Source: Actinobacteria bacterium OK074 (GTDB taxonomy: Bacteria; Actinomycetota; Actinomycetes; Streptomycetales; Streptomycetaceae). From it: DNA of 64,000 nucleotides. The stretch is from contig LJCV01000122.1 of the NCBI GenBank assembly GCA_001298575.1, forward strand, positions 1-64,000, written 5' to 3'. Shown here piece by piece: positions 28,995 through 38,042 of the stretch (its first letter is position 1; each line of letters begins with the position of its first letter). The notes below the pieces were generated by a model. The model had not been told where the DNA came from. It saw nothing but the letters and a program-made list of their open reading frames with translations, and made no database searches. A program made the translations under genes and the position numbers.

Positions 28995-30413
28995 TCAGTG
29001 CCCGAAGTCGAACCAGTTCACGTTCACGAAGTCCGCCGACTGTCCGCTGGTGAAGGTCAGATAGACGTCGTGGGTGCCGGTCACCGACGAGATGTTCGCC
29101 GGGACCGTCCTCCAGGTCTGCCAGCCACCGGTGTTGGCGATCGAGAAGCTGCCGATCGGGGTGGCCGTGGGGCTGTCCAGCCGGACCTCGACCAGCCCGC
29201 TCACCCCGCTCGCCGCGCCGCTCGCCACCCGGGCGTTGAACTGGGTGGCCGCGGTGGAGCCGAAGTCGACCCCCTTGTAGAGCGCCCAGTCACCGTTGGC
29301 CAGGGAGCCGAGGTCCTGGCCGCCGCCCGTGTCGGTGGTGGTCTCGGCGACGGTGCCGGACTGGCTGTCGTACGACTCCGCCTGGATCGCGCTGTACGCG
29401 TCCCGGCTGCCCGTCGGCGGGGTCGTGGAACCGCTCCCACTGGACGACAGCACCTGCACGTAGTCGACCGTCATCGGGTGGCCCGGGTCGGTGGCGGAGG
29501 TGGGGCCGCCGCCGTACGCGGCCGGGAAGGCGCCGCCCATGGCCACGTTCAGGATGATGAAGAAGCCGTGGTTCGTGGCGTTCGCCCAGGTCGTCGCGTC
29601 GACCTGACTGGAGTTGACCGTCTCGAAGTTGACGCCGTCGAGGTAGAAGCGGATCTGCTCGGGGCTGGTCGAGCGGTCCCACTCCATCGCGTAGGTGTGG
29701 AAGCCCGCCTGGCAGGTCGTCCCCGTGCACGAGGTCGAACCGCCGATGCCCGTCGTCTCGTTGCAGGGGCCGCCCGGGTTGGTGCCGCAGTGCACCGTCG
29801 ACCAGTCGGTGTTGAGGCCCTGGACGTTCTCCATGATGTCCAGCTCGCCGACGCTGGGCCAGTTCTGGTAGTTGCCCCGGTAGGGGGCGCCCAGCATCCA
29901 GAACGCCGGCCAGTAGCCCGCGGCGGCCGTGCCGGTCACGTTCGGCATCTGGATGCGTGCCTGGACGCGCAGGATGCCGCCCGCCGGGGGCTGGAAGTCG
30001 GTGCGCGCGGTTTCGATGCGGCCCGAGGTCCAGTTGCCCGAGGCGTCCCGGCGCGGGGTGATCAGGAGGTTGCCGTTGCCGTCGAGCGCGACGTTGTTGG
30101 TGCTCGACGTCATCGTCTCGACCTCGCCCGTGCCCCAGTTGGCCGCGCCGCCGGGGTACGAAGTGCCGGTGTCGTACTGCCAGTTGGTGGTGTTCACCCC
30201 GGTTCCGGCGGTGCCGTTGAAGTCGTCGAGGAAGACCTGGGTCCAGCCGGACGGGGGAGTGGGCGCGGTGGCGTCGGCCGGGGCGGTGGCCACCAGGGAC
30301 GCGGCCACCGCCAGGGTGACCGTGCCGAACAGGGCGGCGAGCAGCCGCCGTGCGGAGCGGTGGGTGCGTCTGGACGGGAGCACGGCCGGGGGTGTGCCGG
30401 AGGTGTCGCTCAT
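28995..30413 (-). CDS. Secreted GH16 endo-beta-1,3-glucanase (laminarinase-type) with C-terminal CBM6
   Basis: Predicted 472-residue extracellular enzyme. A long Arg-rich signal peptide (RRTHRSARRLLAALFGTVTLAVAASLVATAPADATA) ends near residue 50. The GH16 domain spans about 55-325 with catalytic E190 and E195 in GELDIMEN. A Ser/Gly/Pro linker follows, then a CBM6-like beta-sandwich (about 345-472, IQAESYDSQSGT to VNVNWFDFGH) that binds beta-glucan. It would hydrolyse beta-1,3-glucans of fungal or plant walls. GAGAGG lies 8 nt before the ATG. A 20-bp LacI-type palindrome 40 bp upstream suggests repression until a sugar inducer is present. Confidence 0.94.
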   Translation of the reverse strand: MSDTSGTPPAVLPSRRTHRSARRLLAALFGTVTLAVAASLVATAPADATAPTPPSGWTQVFLDDFNGTAGTGVNTTNWQYDTGTSYPGGAANWGTGEVETMTSSTNNVALDGNGNLLITPRRDASGNWTSGRIETARTDFQPPAGGILRVQARIQMPNVTGTAAAGYWPAFWMLGAPYRGNYQNWPSVGELDIMENVQGLNTDWSTVHCGTNPGGPCNETTGIGGSTSCTGTTCQAGFHTYAMEWDRSTSPEQIRFYLDGVNFETVNSSQVDATTWANATNHGFFIILNVAMGGAFPAAYGGGPTSATDPGHPMTVDYVQVLSSSGSGSTTPPTGSRDAYSAIQAESYDSQSGTVAETTTDTGGGQDLGSLANGDWALYKGVDFGSTAATQFNARVASGAASGVSGLVEVRLDSPTATPIGSFSIANTGGWQTWRTVPANISSVTGTHDVYLTFTSGQSADFVNVNWFDFGH

Positions 30414-30452
30414 GAGGGAAGCCTCTCGGGTACGGAGTGCGGGTTCACTGCT

Positions 30453-30472
30453 CTCTGAGAGCGCTCTCAGAG
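30453..30472. promoter_or_regulatory. 20-bp perfect palindrome, LacI-family-type operator of the glucanase gene
   Basis: CTCTGAGAGC-GCTCTCAGAG is fully symmetric. The core GAGAGCGCTCTC is typical of Streptomyces LacI-type repressors of polysaccharide genes (CebR sites have a GAGCGCTC core). It lies 40 bp upstream of the GH16 start. No lacI gene is in the window, so the repressor acts in trans. Confidence 0.85.
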
Positions 30473-30642
30473 TGGGGTCAATGTGCTCTCCGGTGCTCCG
30501 ACCGTCAAGAGGTAAAGACGTGAAAGTTCCTTGTGCGCAAGGGAGTTCAGACAGTGAAGGGGAGATCGAGGGGGTACGCGTCGGCCGCCGGTGCCCGGTG
30601 GGTCCGGGCGCCGACGGCCGAGTGGGCAGGGGAGCGGTGGTG

Positions 30643-31920
30643 CTAGACCGCGCTGCCCGCCTTCCAGTCCGTCCACGACATGTTCCAGCCGTTGAGGCCG
30701 TTGGCCGGGTCGACCGTCTTGTCGCCCGAGTTCTTCACGATCACCACGTCGCCGAGGATCGAGCTGTCGTAGAACTTGTAGCCCGGCGTGGAGGTGTCGC
30801 TCGCGCCCTTCGCGTCGTGCAGGCCCACACAGCCGTGGCTGGTGTTCTGGCTGCCGAAGATCGCCGTCGAGGCCCAGTAGTTGCCGTGGATGAAGGTGCC
30901 CGACGTGGTCAGCCGCTGGGCGTGCGGCACGTCCGGGATGTCGTACTCGTCGCCGAGGCCGACCGTCGAGGAGTCCATCTGCGTCTGCTTGAAGCGCTCG
31001 CTGATCACCATGATCCCGTCCCACGTGGTGTGGTCGGAGTCGCCGCCGGTGACGTCGTAGGTCGCGGACGTGGCGCCGTCGCGCTTCACGACCATCGTGT
31101 CCGTGGCCAGGTCGACGGTGCTGATCTGCGAGCGGCCGATGTGGAAGGTGACGTCCTTGGACTGGACGCCGTAGATCCCGTCCGCGCCCTCGATGTCCTT
31201 CAGGCGCAGGCTGAGCGTGATCGTCGTGCCCGACGCCCAGTACGTCTCGGGCCGGAAGTCGAGCCGGGTGTCGTCGAACCAGTGGCCGACCACCTCCACC
31301 GCGGGATCGGCGGTCACCGTGATCGCCTTCTGTACGGCGGCGCGGTCGGAGACGGCGTGGGTGAACTTGATCGACACCGGCATGCCGACGCCGGAGGTGG
31401 TGTTCGCCTCGGGGGTGAAGTAGCCCACGAAGGTCTCGCCGGGGGCCTTGGTGGTGAAGGTCGCGGTCTGCGCGGCGGAGCCGGTGGGCGTGGCCGTGAC
31501 CGTGTACTTGGTGCCCGAGTACGGGTTCTTGGCGGAGGTCCACTTCGTCTTGGTGGCGTTGAGGGAGCCCGCCAGCGTGGAGCCGTCGTTGCCGGTCACC
31601 TTGACGGTGGCGAGGGTGCCGTCGGCCACGGCTATCTCCACCGGGCTGGTGAAGTCGGCCTTCTTGGTGCCGTCCGCCGGGGTCACCGTGATCGTGGGCG
31701 CCTTGGCCTTGGTGGTCTTCGCGTCCGCGCCCGAACCGGAGCCCGCCGCGTCCTCGGAGGCGTCCGCCGAACCGCTGCAGCCGGTCAGGACCAGCCCGGC
31801 CGGCACCGCGGCCCCCAGCGCGGCCAGCACCCCGCGCCGTGACCACGCCGACCGCCGCGCGGGCGGCTGCCCGGGCACGCCGGACTCGCCGGACGGGTCG
31901 GATATCTGTGAGACGCCCAC
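30643..31920 (-). CDS. Lipoprotein L,D-transpeptidase with Ig-like domains (YkuD family)
   Basis: Predicted 425-residue exported enzyme making 3-3 cross-links in peptidoglycan. An N-terminal twin-Arg stretch (SRRGVLAALG) and the lipobox LTGC (C48) mark a lipoprotein. Two Ig-like regions (about 75-295) precede the YkuD domain, whose active-site motif SHGCVGLHD (C364) and upstream HGNYW are intact. The order matches mycobacterial LdtMt2-type enzymes. GTG at 31920 follows GAGGAG by 8 nt; GTG at 31923 is nearly as good. It stands alone, divergent from the flavoprotein-TPR fusion gene. Confidence 0.93.
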   Translation of the reverse strand: MGVSQISDPSGESGVPGQPPARRSAWSRRGVLAALGAAVPAGLVLTGCSGSADASEDAAGSGSGADAKTTKAKAPTITVTPADGTKKADFTSPVEIAVADGTLATVKVTGNDGSTLAGSLNATKTKWTSAKNPYSGTKYTVTATPTGSAAQTATFTTKAPGETFVGYFTPEANTTSGVGMPVSIKFTHAVSDRAAVQKAITVTADPAVEVVGHWFDDTRLDFRPETYWASGTTITLSLRLKDIEGADGIYGVQSKDVTFHIGRSQISTVDLATDTMVVKRDGATSATYDVTGGDSDHTTWDGIMVISERFKQTQMDSSTVGLGDEYDIPDVPHAQRLTTSGTFIHGNYWASTAIFGSQNTSHGCVGLHDAKGASDTSTPGYKFYDSSILGDVVIVKNSGDKTVDPANGLNGWNMSWTDWKAGSAV

Positions 31921-32299
31921 CACACGCTCTCCTCGTTTGCGCCGCGCCCCGGGAGCCCGCAGGAAGGTCCCGGTACGCGGTGAGATCACCAGTGCCGGTG
32001 CATCGTGCGACATTTTTCTTGGTTGATTCTTTGAATCCCCGGTGCGCCGTCTGAGATTCGGATGAAGACCCGCTGGGTGGAGGGGTTTCGGGCGCTGTTG
32101 TGGCGCGCGTGTGCGGTGCGGCACAGTGTGGACGGTCACTGTGTGAACGGAGCATGAACGGCGGTCCGTTGGCCTGAGATTCAGGTGAGTTCGGTGCTCT
32201 GTGCACCAAATCCCCACCAATCCGATCGGGAAAGTTCGGAAAATGCGGGCAGGGCCAGGATCCATTGGCCCCGCCGATCACTTCGCCGGAGGTACTGAC
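31921..32299. promoter_or_regulatory. 379-bp divergent intergenic region, no gene seen
   Basis: The region separates the divergent L,D-transpeptidase and flavoprotein-TPR genes and must hold both promoters. Two similar segments, TGAGATTCGGATGA and TGAGATTCAGGTGA, occur about 120 bp apart (near 32051 and 32175). I cannot assign a promoter or operator with confidence. Confidence 0.4.
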
Positions 32300-35005
32300 G
32301 TGAACCCTGCCCGCGCACGGCACACCGTGGCCATCATCGGAGCGGGCGCGGCCGGCACGCTCACCGCGATCCAGCTGTGCGAGACGGCGGCCCGTCGCCG
32401 TACGCCCGTCGACCTCGTCCTGATCGACCCGGCGCCGGAGGCCGGACGCGGCACCCCCCCCGCCACCCCCGACACCCGCCACCGGCTCAACGTGCCCGCG
32501 GGCGGCATGAGTTGCTACCCCGACGACGCCGGACACTTCACCCGCTGGCTGTGCCGCCACGGCGAACCCACCGTCACCCCGGCCCACTTCGCGACCCGCT
32601 ACCGCTTCGGCGCCTACCTCGCCGACACCCTCGGCCGGGCCATCGTCCGCTCCCACGACACCGTCGGTGTCCGGCGGCTGCGCACCCGCGCCGAGAGCTG
32701 TACCGGCACCCCGGACGGCCGGGTGGTCATCCACCTCGCCGACGGGGACCCCGTGCTCGCCGACAGCGTCGTCCTGGCCACCGGCCCCGCCGCCCCTCCC
32801 GGCGACTGGGCGCCCGAGACGCTGCGCGCCTCCCCGCGGTTCATCACCGCCCCCTGGACGCCGGGCGCCCTCGACGGGCCGCTCGCCGACAGCGCCGACG
32901 TCCTGCTGGTCGGCACAGGGCTCACCGCCGTCGACCTCGCGGCCACGCTCGACGCCCCCGCCCGCACCGTGCACGCCGTCTCGCGCACCGGGCTGCTGCC
33001 CCAGCCGCACGCGCTGACGCCCGCGACCGCCATGCCCGCCCCCGAGAACCTCGGGGCCACGGAGACACGCGTCCCCTCCCTCGCCGAACTGCGCCGCGGC
33101 ATCTACCGCCACATCAGCCGCGCGGTGCGCCTGCACGGCGACTGGCGGCCCGCGCTGGACAGCCTCCGCCCGCACACCGCCCGCCTCTGGCACAGCCTCT
33201 CGCCCGAGGAGCGCGTCGCGTTCCTGGAGCGCGAGGGCACCCTGTGGAACACCCACCGCCACCGGATGGCCCCCGCCACCGCCGAGTCCCTCGGCCGGGC
33301 CCGCACCGCGCGCCGGCTGCGTGTGCACACCGGGCGGATCACCGCCGTCCGCACGGAGGTTGACGGTTCGCTGGCCGTCACGCTCGCGAACGGCCGTTCC
33401 GTACGGGCGGGTTGGGTCGTCGACTGCACCGGGCCCGGACACCGGCTCACCGGCCCCCTGTGGACCTCCCTCCACGACGCCGGCGCCGCCGTACCCGGAC
33501 CGCTCGGTATGGGGGTCGCCACCCGCGAGGGGCGGCTCGTGGACGCCCAAGGGCGGTGCGAGGGGCCGCTGTTCACGCTCGGGGCACCGCGCCGCGGGGA
33601 ACTGTGGGAGACCACCGCGATCCCCGAGATACGCGTCCAGGCCGCCGCCCTCGCCCAGCAGTTGCTCGCCCCCCTCGTCAAACCCGCCCGCGCCACCCGG
33701 CGTCCGCGGCGCAGGCCCGTCGACGCGCACGGCCTCGCCCTGTCCACGCACGCCGAGGCCGCGACCGCCTACCGCACCGGCATCGACCGGGTGCTGAAGG
33801 TCCGCGCGGGCGCCGAGGACGCGCTCGAACGCGCGGTCTCCCTCGACCCCGGCTTCGCCCTCGGGCACGCCGCGCTCGCCCTGCTCGGCCACGAGTGCGG
33901 CGCCGCCGTCGACGTACCGCGCGAACTCGCCGAGGCACAGCGGTGCGCGCGCGACCGGGCCGACGAGCGGGAGCGGTCGTTCGTGGAAGTGGTCACCCGG
34001 CGGGTCCAAGGGGTCGGCGGGGACGAGGCGTTGCTCCGGCACCTGGACCCCTACCCGGGCGACGCGCTGGCGTTGGCCACCGCCGTGCCGACCATCGCCT
34101 TCTCCGGCGTCAACGACCTCGACGACGACTACGCGTTGCGGCTCGTCGAGCGCACCTCGCCCGCGTACGACGGGCATTGGTTCCACACCTCGCTGCTCGC
34201 CTTCCTGCGGCAGGAGCAGGGGCGGCTGCACGAGGCGGGCGAACTCGCCCATCGCGCCCTGGCGGTTGAGCCCGCGTCGGGGCACGCCGTGCACGCGCTC
34301 GCCCACGTCCACTACGAGTCCGGGGCGCACGAGAAGGGCCGCGACTGGCTCGACGCGTGGGTGGCCGGGCAGGGGCGGGGTGCCGTGCACCGGGCGCACT
34401 TCTCCTGGCATGTCGCCCTGCACGAACTGGCGTTGGACGATCCGGCCGCCGTGCGCAAGCGGTGGTTCGCGCAGCTGGCGCCCGGTCGGGTGACCGGGGT
34501 GCGGGCGCTCGTCGACTCCGGATCGCTGCTGTGGCGGGCGCGGCTGAGCGACAGCTGGCGGGGGCCGGTGCCGGTGGGGGGCGTACTCGACTCCGTCGAG
34601 CGGGAGGTGCTGGAGCGGCCGGCGACCGCGTTCACCGCGATGCACGGCGCTGTCGCCCTGGCCGCTGCGGGGGACGGTGCCGCGCTGCGGCGGCTGCGGG
34701 ATCACGCGGCCGGGGCGGATGCCGTGCAGCGGGAGGTGATCGTGCCGTTGTGCGAGGCGTTCCTGGCGGTGGTGGAGGAGCGGTTCGGGGAGGCGGCGCG
34801 GGGGTTGGACGCGTTGTTGCCGGGGCTGCGGCGGGTGGGGGGCAGTGCCGCACAGCGGGAGGTGGTGGAGGAGACGTTGTTGTACGCCCTTGTTGCCGAT
34901 GGGCGGTGTGAGGCCGCGCGGCGGTTGTTGGACGCTCGGTTGGACCGGACCTCTGCGCCTCGGGATCGGCGGTTGTTGGAGGCCCTGCCCGTCGTGGGGG
35001 TGTAG
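32300..35005 (+). CDS. Fusion of an FAD/NAD(P)-binding protein (FAD_NAD_binding_9-like) with a TTC38-like TPR domain
   Basis: Predicted 901-residue protein. Residues 1-470 are a flavoprotein: Rossmann motif VAIIGAGAAGTLTAIQL near the start, DSVVLATGP, LLVGTGLTAVDLAATL, and GWVVDCTGPGHRL. It resembles YdhS/FAD_NAD_binding_9 proteins of unknown chemistry. After an Arg/Pro-rich joint (ARATRRPRRRP, about 463-473), residues 475-901 match tetratricopeptide-38-like proteins, with ALERAVSLDPGFALGHAALALL, HAVHALAHVHYESG and HFSWHVALHELALDD. The GTG start follows GGAGGT by 6 nt. No frameshift or internal stop is visible at the joint, so the fusion looks real. A hairpin ends the transcript at 35047-35074. 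Function unknown. Confidence 0.8.
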   Translation: MNPARARHTVAIIGAGAAGTLTAIQLCETAARRRTPVDLVLIDPAPEAGRGTPPATPDTRHRLNVPAGGMSCYPDDAGHFTRWLCRHGEPTVTPAHFATRYRFGAYLADTLGRAIVRSHDTVGVRRLRTRAESCTGTPDGRVVIHLADGDPVLADSVVLATGPAAPPGDWAPETLRASPRFITAPWTPGALDGPLADSADVLLVGTGLTAVDLAATLDAPARTVHAVSRTGLLPQPHALTPATAMPAPENLGATETRVPSLAELRRGIYRHISRAVRLHGDWRPALDSLRPHTARLWHSLSPEERVAFLEREGTLWNTHRHRMAPATAESLGRARTARRLRVHTGRITAVRTEVDGSLAVTLANGRSVRAGWVVDCTGPGHRLTGPLWTSLHDAGAAVPGPLGMGVATREGRLVDAQGRCEGPLFTLGAPRRGELWETTAIPEIRVQAAALAQQLLAPLVKPARATRRPRRRPVDAHGLALSTHAEAATAYRTGIDRVLKVRAGAEDALERAVSLDPGFALGHAALALLGHECGAAVDVPRELAEAQRCARDRADERERSFVEVVTRRVQGVGGDEALLRHLDPYPGDALALATAVPTIAFSGVNDLDDDYALRLVERTSPAYDGHWFHTSLLAFLRQEQGRLHEAGELAHRALAVEPASGHAVHALAHVHYESGAHEKGRDWLDAWVAGQGRGAVHRAHFSWHVALHELALDDPAAVRKRWFAQLAPGRVTGVRALVDSGSLLWRARLSDSWRGPVPVGGVLDSVEREVLERPATAFTAMHGAVALAAAGDGAALRRLRDHAAGADAVQREVIVPLCEAFLAVVEERFGEAARGLDALLPGLRRVGGSAAQREVVEETLLYALVADGRCEAARRLLDARLDRTSAPRDRRLLEALPVVGV

Positions 35006-35046
35006 TTCGTCTGGTGACTGCGGGTCCGTTGTGGTTGCTCGCGCAG

Positions 35047-35074
35047 TTCCCCGCGCCCCTTCGGGCGCGGGGAA
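35047..35074. terminator. Hairpin terminator, common Streptomyces intergenic element
   Basis: TTCCCCGCGCCC (35047-35058) pairs with GGGCGCGGGGAA (35063-35074) over 12 bp around a CTTC loop, 42 nt after the fusion gene. From memory, close variants (gcgcagttccccgcgcccct...) are scattered between genes in many Streptomyces genomes. The rest of 35006-35306 holds three GTTCAC/T words but no regular spacing. Confidence 0.85.
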
Positions 35075-35306
35075 TCCGCTGCGTCGATACCTGACCGATA
35101 TGTAGGTGCTTGGAACCCCCACGCCGCGTTCTCCCTCTTCAGCGGTGGGTGGCGTCCGATGTCGTGCGAAACCCTCAGTTCGAGTCGCGTTCACAAACGG
35201 TGACGTGCCGAAACGGAGCGTTCATAGCCTGTGCATGGTCTTTGCGCCGGCACACCGTTCACCATCGGATCACGACCACCCGCGCTCGCCGTACAGGGAG
35301 TTCCGC

Positions 35307-37088
35307 ATGCCCACACGCCGCCGATTCCTCGCCGGTTCCGCCGCCGTGCTCGGGGCGACCGGGGCGGTCACGGGGTGTGTGGCGCAGCACCACGGCGACG
35401 AGGACGCGGCGACTCCGGTCAAGCAGGCGCAGGCGGTGCCCGCCGTGCAGGCCGCCGCGGCCGAACGGCTCAACTTCGTGGTGATCCTCGCCGACGACCT
35501 CGGCTACGGCGAACTCGGCTCCTACGGCCAGAAGTTGATGCACACCCCGCGCATCGACGCCCTCGCCGCCGAGGGCCTGCGCTTCACCCAGGCGTACGCA
35601 CCGGCCCCCGTCTGCGCCCCCTCGCGCTGCTCCCTGCTCACCGGGCTGCACGGCGGCCACGCCACCGTGCGCCGCAACCCGAGCGGAGCGGACGGCCAAG
35701 GCACCCTCACCGAACGGGACTTCACCTTCGCCGAGGCGCTCAGGGCGCGCGGCTACCGCACCGGGATCATCGGCAAGTGGGGCTTCGGACCCGAGGCGCC
35801 GGACCAGCCCAGCCACCCCAACTCCCGTGGTTTCGAGGAGTTCTACGGCTACATCACGCACCACCAGGCGCACGACTACTACCCGGATTACCTCTGGCAC
35901 AACGGCGTCCGCGAGGAGATCCCGCAGAACCGCGACGGCGCCCGCGTCCTGTACGCGCCCGACCTGCTCCAGCGCCACGCCCTCGACTACATCGACGCCC
36001 GCAAGGACGAGCCCTTCCTCCTCTATCTCGCCCCGACCGTGCCGCACGCCCCGAGCCGCGACCCCGACCTCGGCTCGTACGCCGACGAGTCCTGGACCCA
36101 CCCGAACAAGGCCCACGCCGCCCAGGTCACCACCTTCGACACGCTCGTCGGCGAGGTCACCGACCGGCTCACCGCGCTCGGCATCGCCCACCGCACCCTC
36201 GTCCTGGTCTCCAGCGACAACGGGCCGCACGAGGAGGGCGGCGTCGACCCCGACCTCTTCGACGGCAACGGCCCACTGCGCGGCTACAAGCGCAACCTGT
36301 ACGAGGGCGGCATCCGCGTCCCGCTCATCGCCTGGCGGCCGCAGCACATCGCCGCCGGCACCAGTGACCGGCCGACTCCGCTGACCGACGTCCTGCCCAC
36401 CCTCGCCGAACTCGCGGGCGCCCCCGCCCCCGCCGACGTCGACGGCCTGTCCATCGCTCCGCTGCTGAACGGCACCGCGGACACCGCCGACCACGACCAC
36501 CTGTACTTCTACCGCAACCACAACACCGCCACCCCGCGCGCCAACGCCGTCGACCACGGGCGCGCCCGGCACGCGGCCGAGGCGCTGCGGCGCGGCGACT
36601 GGAAGGCGGTACGGTTCGCCCCCGGCCGCGACCGGAACGTGCCCGACGACCAGTGGGACGTCGAGCTGTACGACCTCGCCCGCGACCTCGGCGAACAGCA
36701 CGACCTCGCGGCGGCGCGCCCCGCGGAGGCCGACGCCCTGGTGAAGCTCATGCACGAGTCCTGGGTCGAGCCGTTCGTCCGGCGGCCCTTCGGGCTCACC
36801 CTCCAAGTCACCGGCGCCGGCACGGACTTCACGCTCACCGCGACCCTCGCCAACGGCTCCGCCCGGCCCTGGACCGAGCCCCGCCTCGACCTCCAGGTCC
36901 CCGCCGGCTGGCACCTCGCCGACACCGGCACGACCGCCGCCGACCGGCTGACCGTGGGCGACCGCCTCACCGCCCGGTGGACCCTCACCCGCACCCCCGA
37001 CACCGGCACGGGCACCTTCACCTGCCGGGCCACCGCGGACTACGCGGGCAGGACGGTGACGTACACGGCGGAGGCGGGCGTGGGCTGA
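35307..37088 (+). CDS. Tat-exported sulfatase (arylsulfatase-type) with C-terminal NEW3-like domain
   Basis: Predicted 593-residue exported hydrolase of sulfate esters. The N-terminus has a Tat signal (TRRRFLAGSAAV) and a possible lipobox TGC (C24). Metal Asp residues are in LADDLGYG (63-64). The formylglycine motif C103-A-P-S-R is intact, followed by CSLLTG, so activity depends on a formylglycine-generating enzyme encoded elsewhere. IIGKWGF and SSDNGPH supply further active-site residues. The last 95 residues look like an NPCBM-associated NEW3-type beta-sandwich. AGGGAG 6 nt before the ATG fixes the start. Substrate unknown; sulfated polysaccharide or aryl sulfate is possible. Confidence 0.92.
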   Translation: MPTRRRFLAGSAAVLGATGAVTGCVAQHHGDEDAATPVKQAQAVPAVQAAAAERLNFVVILADDLGYGELGSYGQKLMHTPRIDALAAEGLRFTQAYAPAPVCAPSRCSLLTGLHGGHATVRRNPSGADGQGTLTERDFTFAEALRARGYRTGIIGKWGFGPEAPDQPSHPNSRGFEEFYGYITHHQAHDYYPDYLWHNGVREEIPQNRDGARVLYAPDLLQRHALDYIDARKDEPFLLYLAPTVPHAPSRDPDLGSYADESWTHPNKAHAAQVTTFDTLVGEVTDRLTALGIAHRTLVLVSSDNGPHEEGGVDPDLFDGNGPLRGYKRNLYEGGIRVPLIAWRPQHIAAGTSDRPTPLTDVLPTLAELAGAPAPADVDGLSIAPLLNGTADTADHDHLYFYRNHNTATPRANAVDHGRARHAAEALRRGDWKAVRFAPGRDRNVPDDQWDVELYDLARDLGEQHDLAAARPAEADALVKLMHESWVEPFVRRPFGLTLQVTGAGTDFTLTATLANGSARPWTEPRLDLQVPAGWHLADTGTTAADRLTVGDRLTARWTLTRTPDTGTGTFTCRATADYAGRTVTYTAEAGVG

Positions 37089-37129
37089 CGGACCGTCATA
37101 TGCCTTTGGGTACACAAGAATTGACGTAC

Positions 37130-37165
37130 CGTCAGAAAGTAGTCGTCAGAAAGTGGTCGTCGGAC
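37130..37165. repeat. Degenerate 14-bp tandem repeat after the sulfatase gene
   Basis: CGTCAGAAAGTAGT / CGTCAGAAAGTGGT / CGTCGGACAGT repeat with a 14-bp period in the 107-bp gap between the convergent sulfatase and IclR genes. No clear hairpin forms, so its role is unclear. Confidence 0.7.
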
Positions 37166-37195
37166 AGTCGTCGCCAGGCAGCCGCCGTCGGAAAG

Positions 37196-38035
37196 TCACT
37201 CCCCCCGCGGCCGCCACCCCAGCGCCCGCGATATCCCCAGCGCCGCGAGCCGTACCGCCGGGACCAACGCCGGTACCTGCGCGTCCTGTTGGGGCACCAC
37301 CACCGACACGGCCGCGGTCACGGTGCCGTCCCGGCCGCGCACCGGGGCCGCCACCGACAGGGCGTCGTCGGTGATCTGACGGCTGCTCACCGCCACGCCG
37401 GTGCGCCGGACCTCGGCCAGTGCGCGGCGCAGGCGTACCGGATCGGTGATCGTGTACGGGGTGAAGACCGCCAACTCCCCGGCGCAGTACTCCTCCTGGA
37501 AGGTCTGGTCGCCGTGGGCGAGCAGGGCCAGGCCCACGCCGGTGGCGTGCAGCGGCCAGCGGGCGCCCACCCGGATGTGCACGCCGACCGAGGAACGCCC
37601 CGCCAGCCACTCGATGTAGACCACGTCACCGCCGTCGCGCACCGCCAGCTGCACGTTCTCGTGCGTGGCCTCGTACAGGTCCTCCAGGTAGGGCAGTGCG
37701 ACCTGCCGCAGCGCGAGTCCGCGCGGGGCCAGCGCCGCGACCTCCCACAGCCGCAGCCCCACGTGGTAGCGGCCCTCGGTGTCCCGCTCCAGGGCGCCCC
37801 ACTCGGTGAGCGCGCCCACCAGGCGGTGCGCGGTGGTGAGGGTGAGTCCGGCGCGGCGGCTGATGTCGGTCAGGCCGAGCGCGGGATGGTCCTGGTCGAA
37901 GGCGGCGAGCACCGCGAGCAGCCGGTCGGGTGCCGAGCGGGCCTGGTCGGCCGGGAGGGAGCGGGCCCGCGGCGGCACGGCGTCGGTGGTCATCGGCATG
38001 GCGTCACCCGGCCCCCTCCCGATGGTCGTCCGCAT
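37196..38035 (-). CDS. IclR-family transcriptional regulator
   Basis: Predicted 279-residue regulator (start uncertain: ATGs at 38035, 37999 and 37993, none with a strong ribosome site). The N-terminal winged helix is LLAVLAAFDQDHPALGLTDISRRAGLTLTTAHRLVGALTEWGALERD; the C-terminal effector domain holds LALRQVALPYLEDLYEATHENVQLAVRDG and SVAAPVRGRDG. IclR proteins in actinomycetes often control protocatechuate or aromatic-acid genes (PcaR, PobR types). Its start is 7 bp after the MarR stop on the same strand, so both regulators are probably co-transcribed opposite the CoA-dependent aromatic operon. Confidence 0.9.
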   Translation of the reverse strand: MRTTIGRGPGDAMPMTTDAVPPRARSLPADQARSAPDRLLAVLAAFDQDHPALGLTDISRRAGLTLTTAHRLVGALTEWGALERDTEGRYHVGLRLWEVAALAPRGLALRQVALPYLEDLYEATHENVQLAVRDGGDVVYIEWLAGRSSVGVHIRVGARWPLHATGVGLALLAHGDQTFQEEYCAGELAVFTPYTITDPVRLRRALAEVRRTGVAVSSRQITDDALSVAAPVRGRDGTVTAAVSVVVPQQDAQVPALVPAVRLAALGISRALGWRPRGE

Positions 38036-38042
38036 CGCGCCG

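Noticed and set aside
30467..35194. Open frame of 1575 codons on the minus strand across the L,D-transpeptidase and the fusion gene
   Set aside because: It is antisense to the fusion gene, with composition typical of a shadow frame in GC-rich DNA (Arg/Pro/Gly-rich, no domain). The real genes have ribosome sites and family motifs.
35189..35262. Three GTTCAC/GTTCAT words before the sulfatase gene, considered as PHO boxes
   Set aside because: Spacings are 31 and 37 bp, not multiples of the 11-bp PhoP direct-repeat unit, and flanking bases do not fit.
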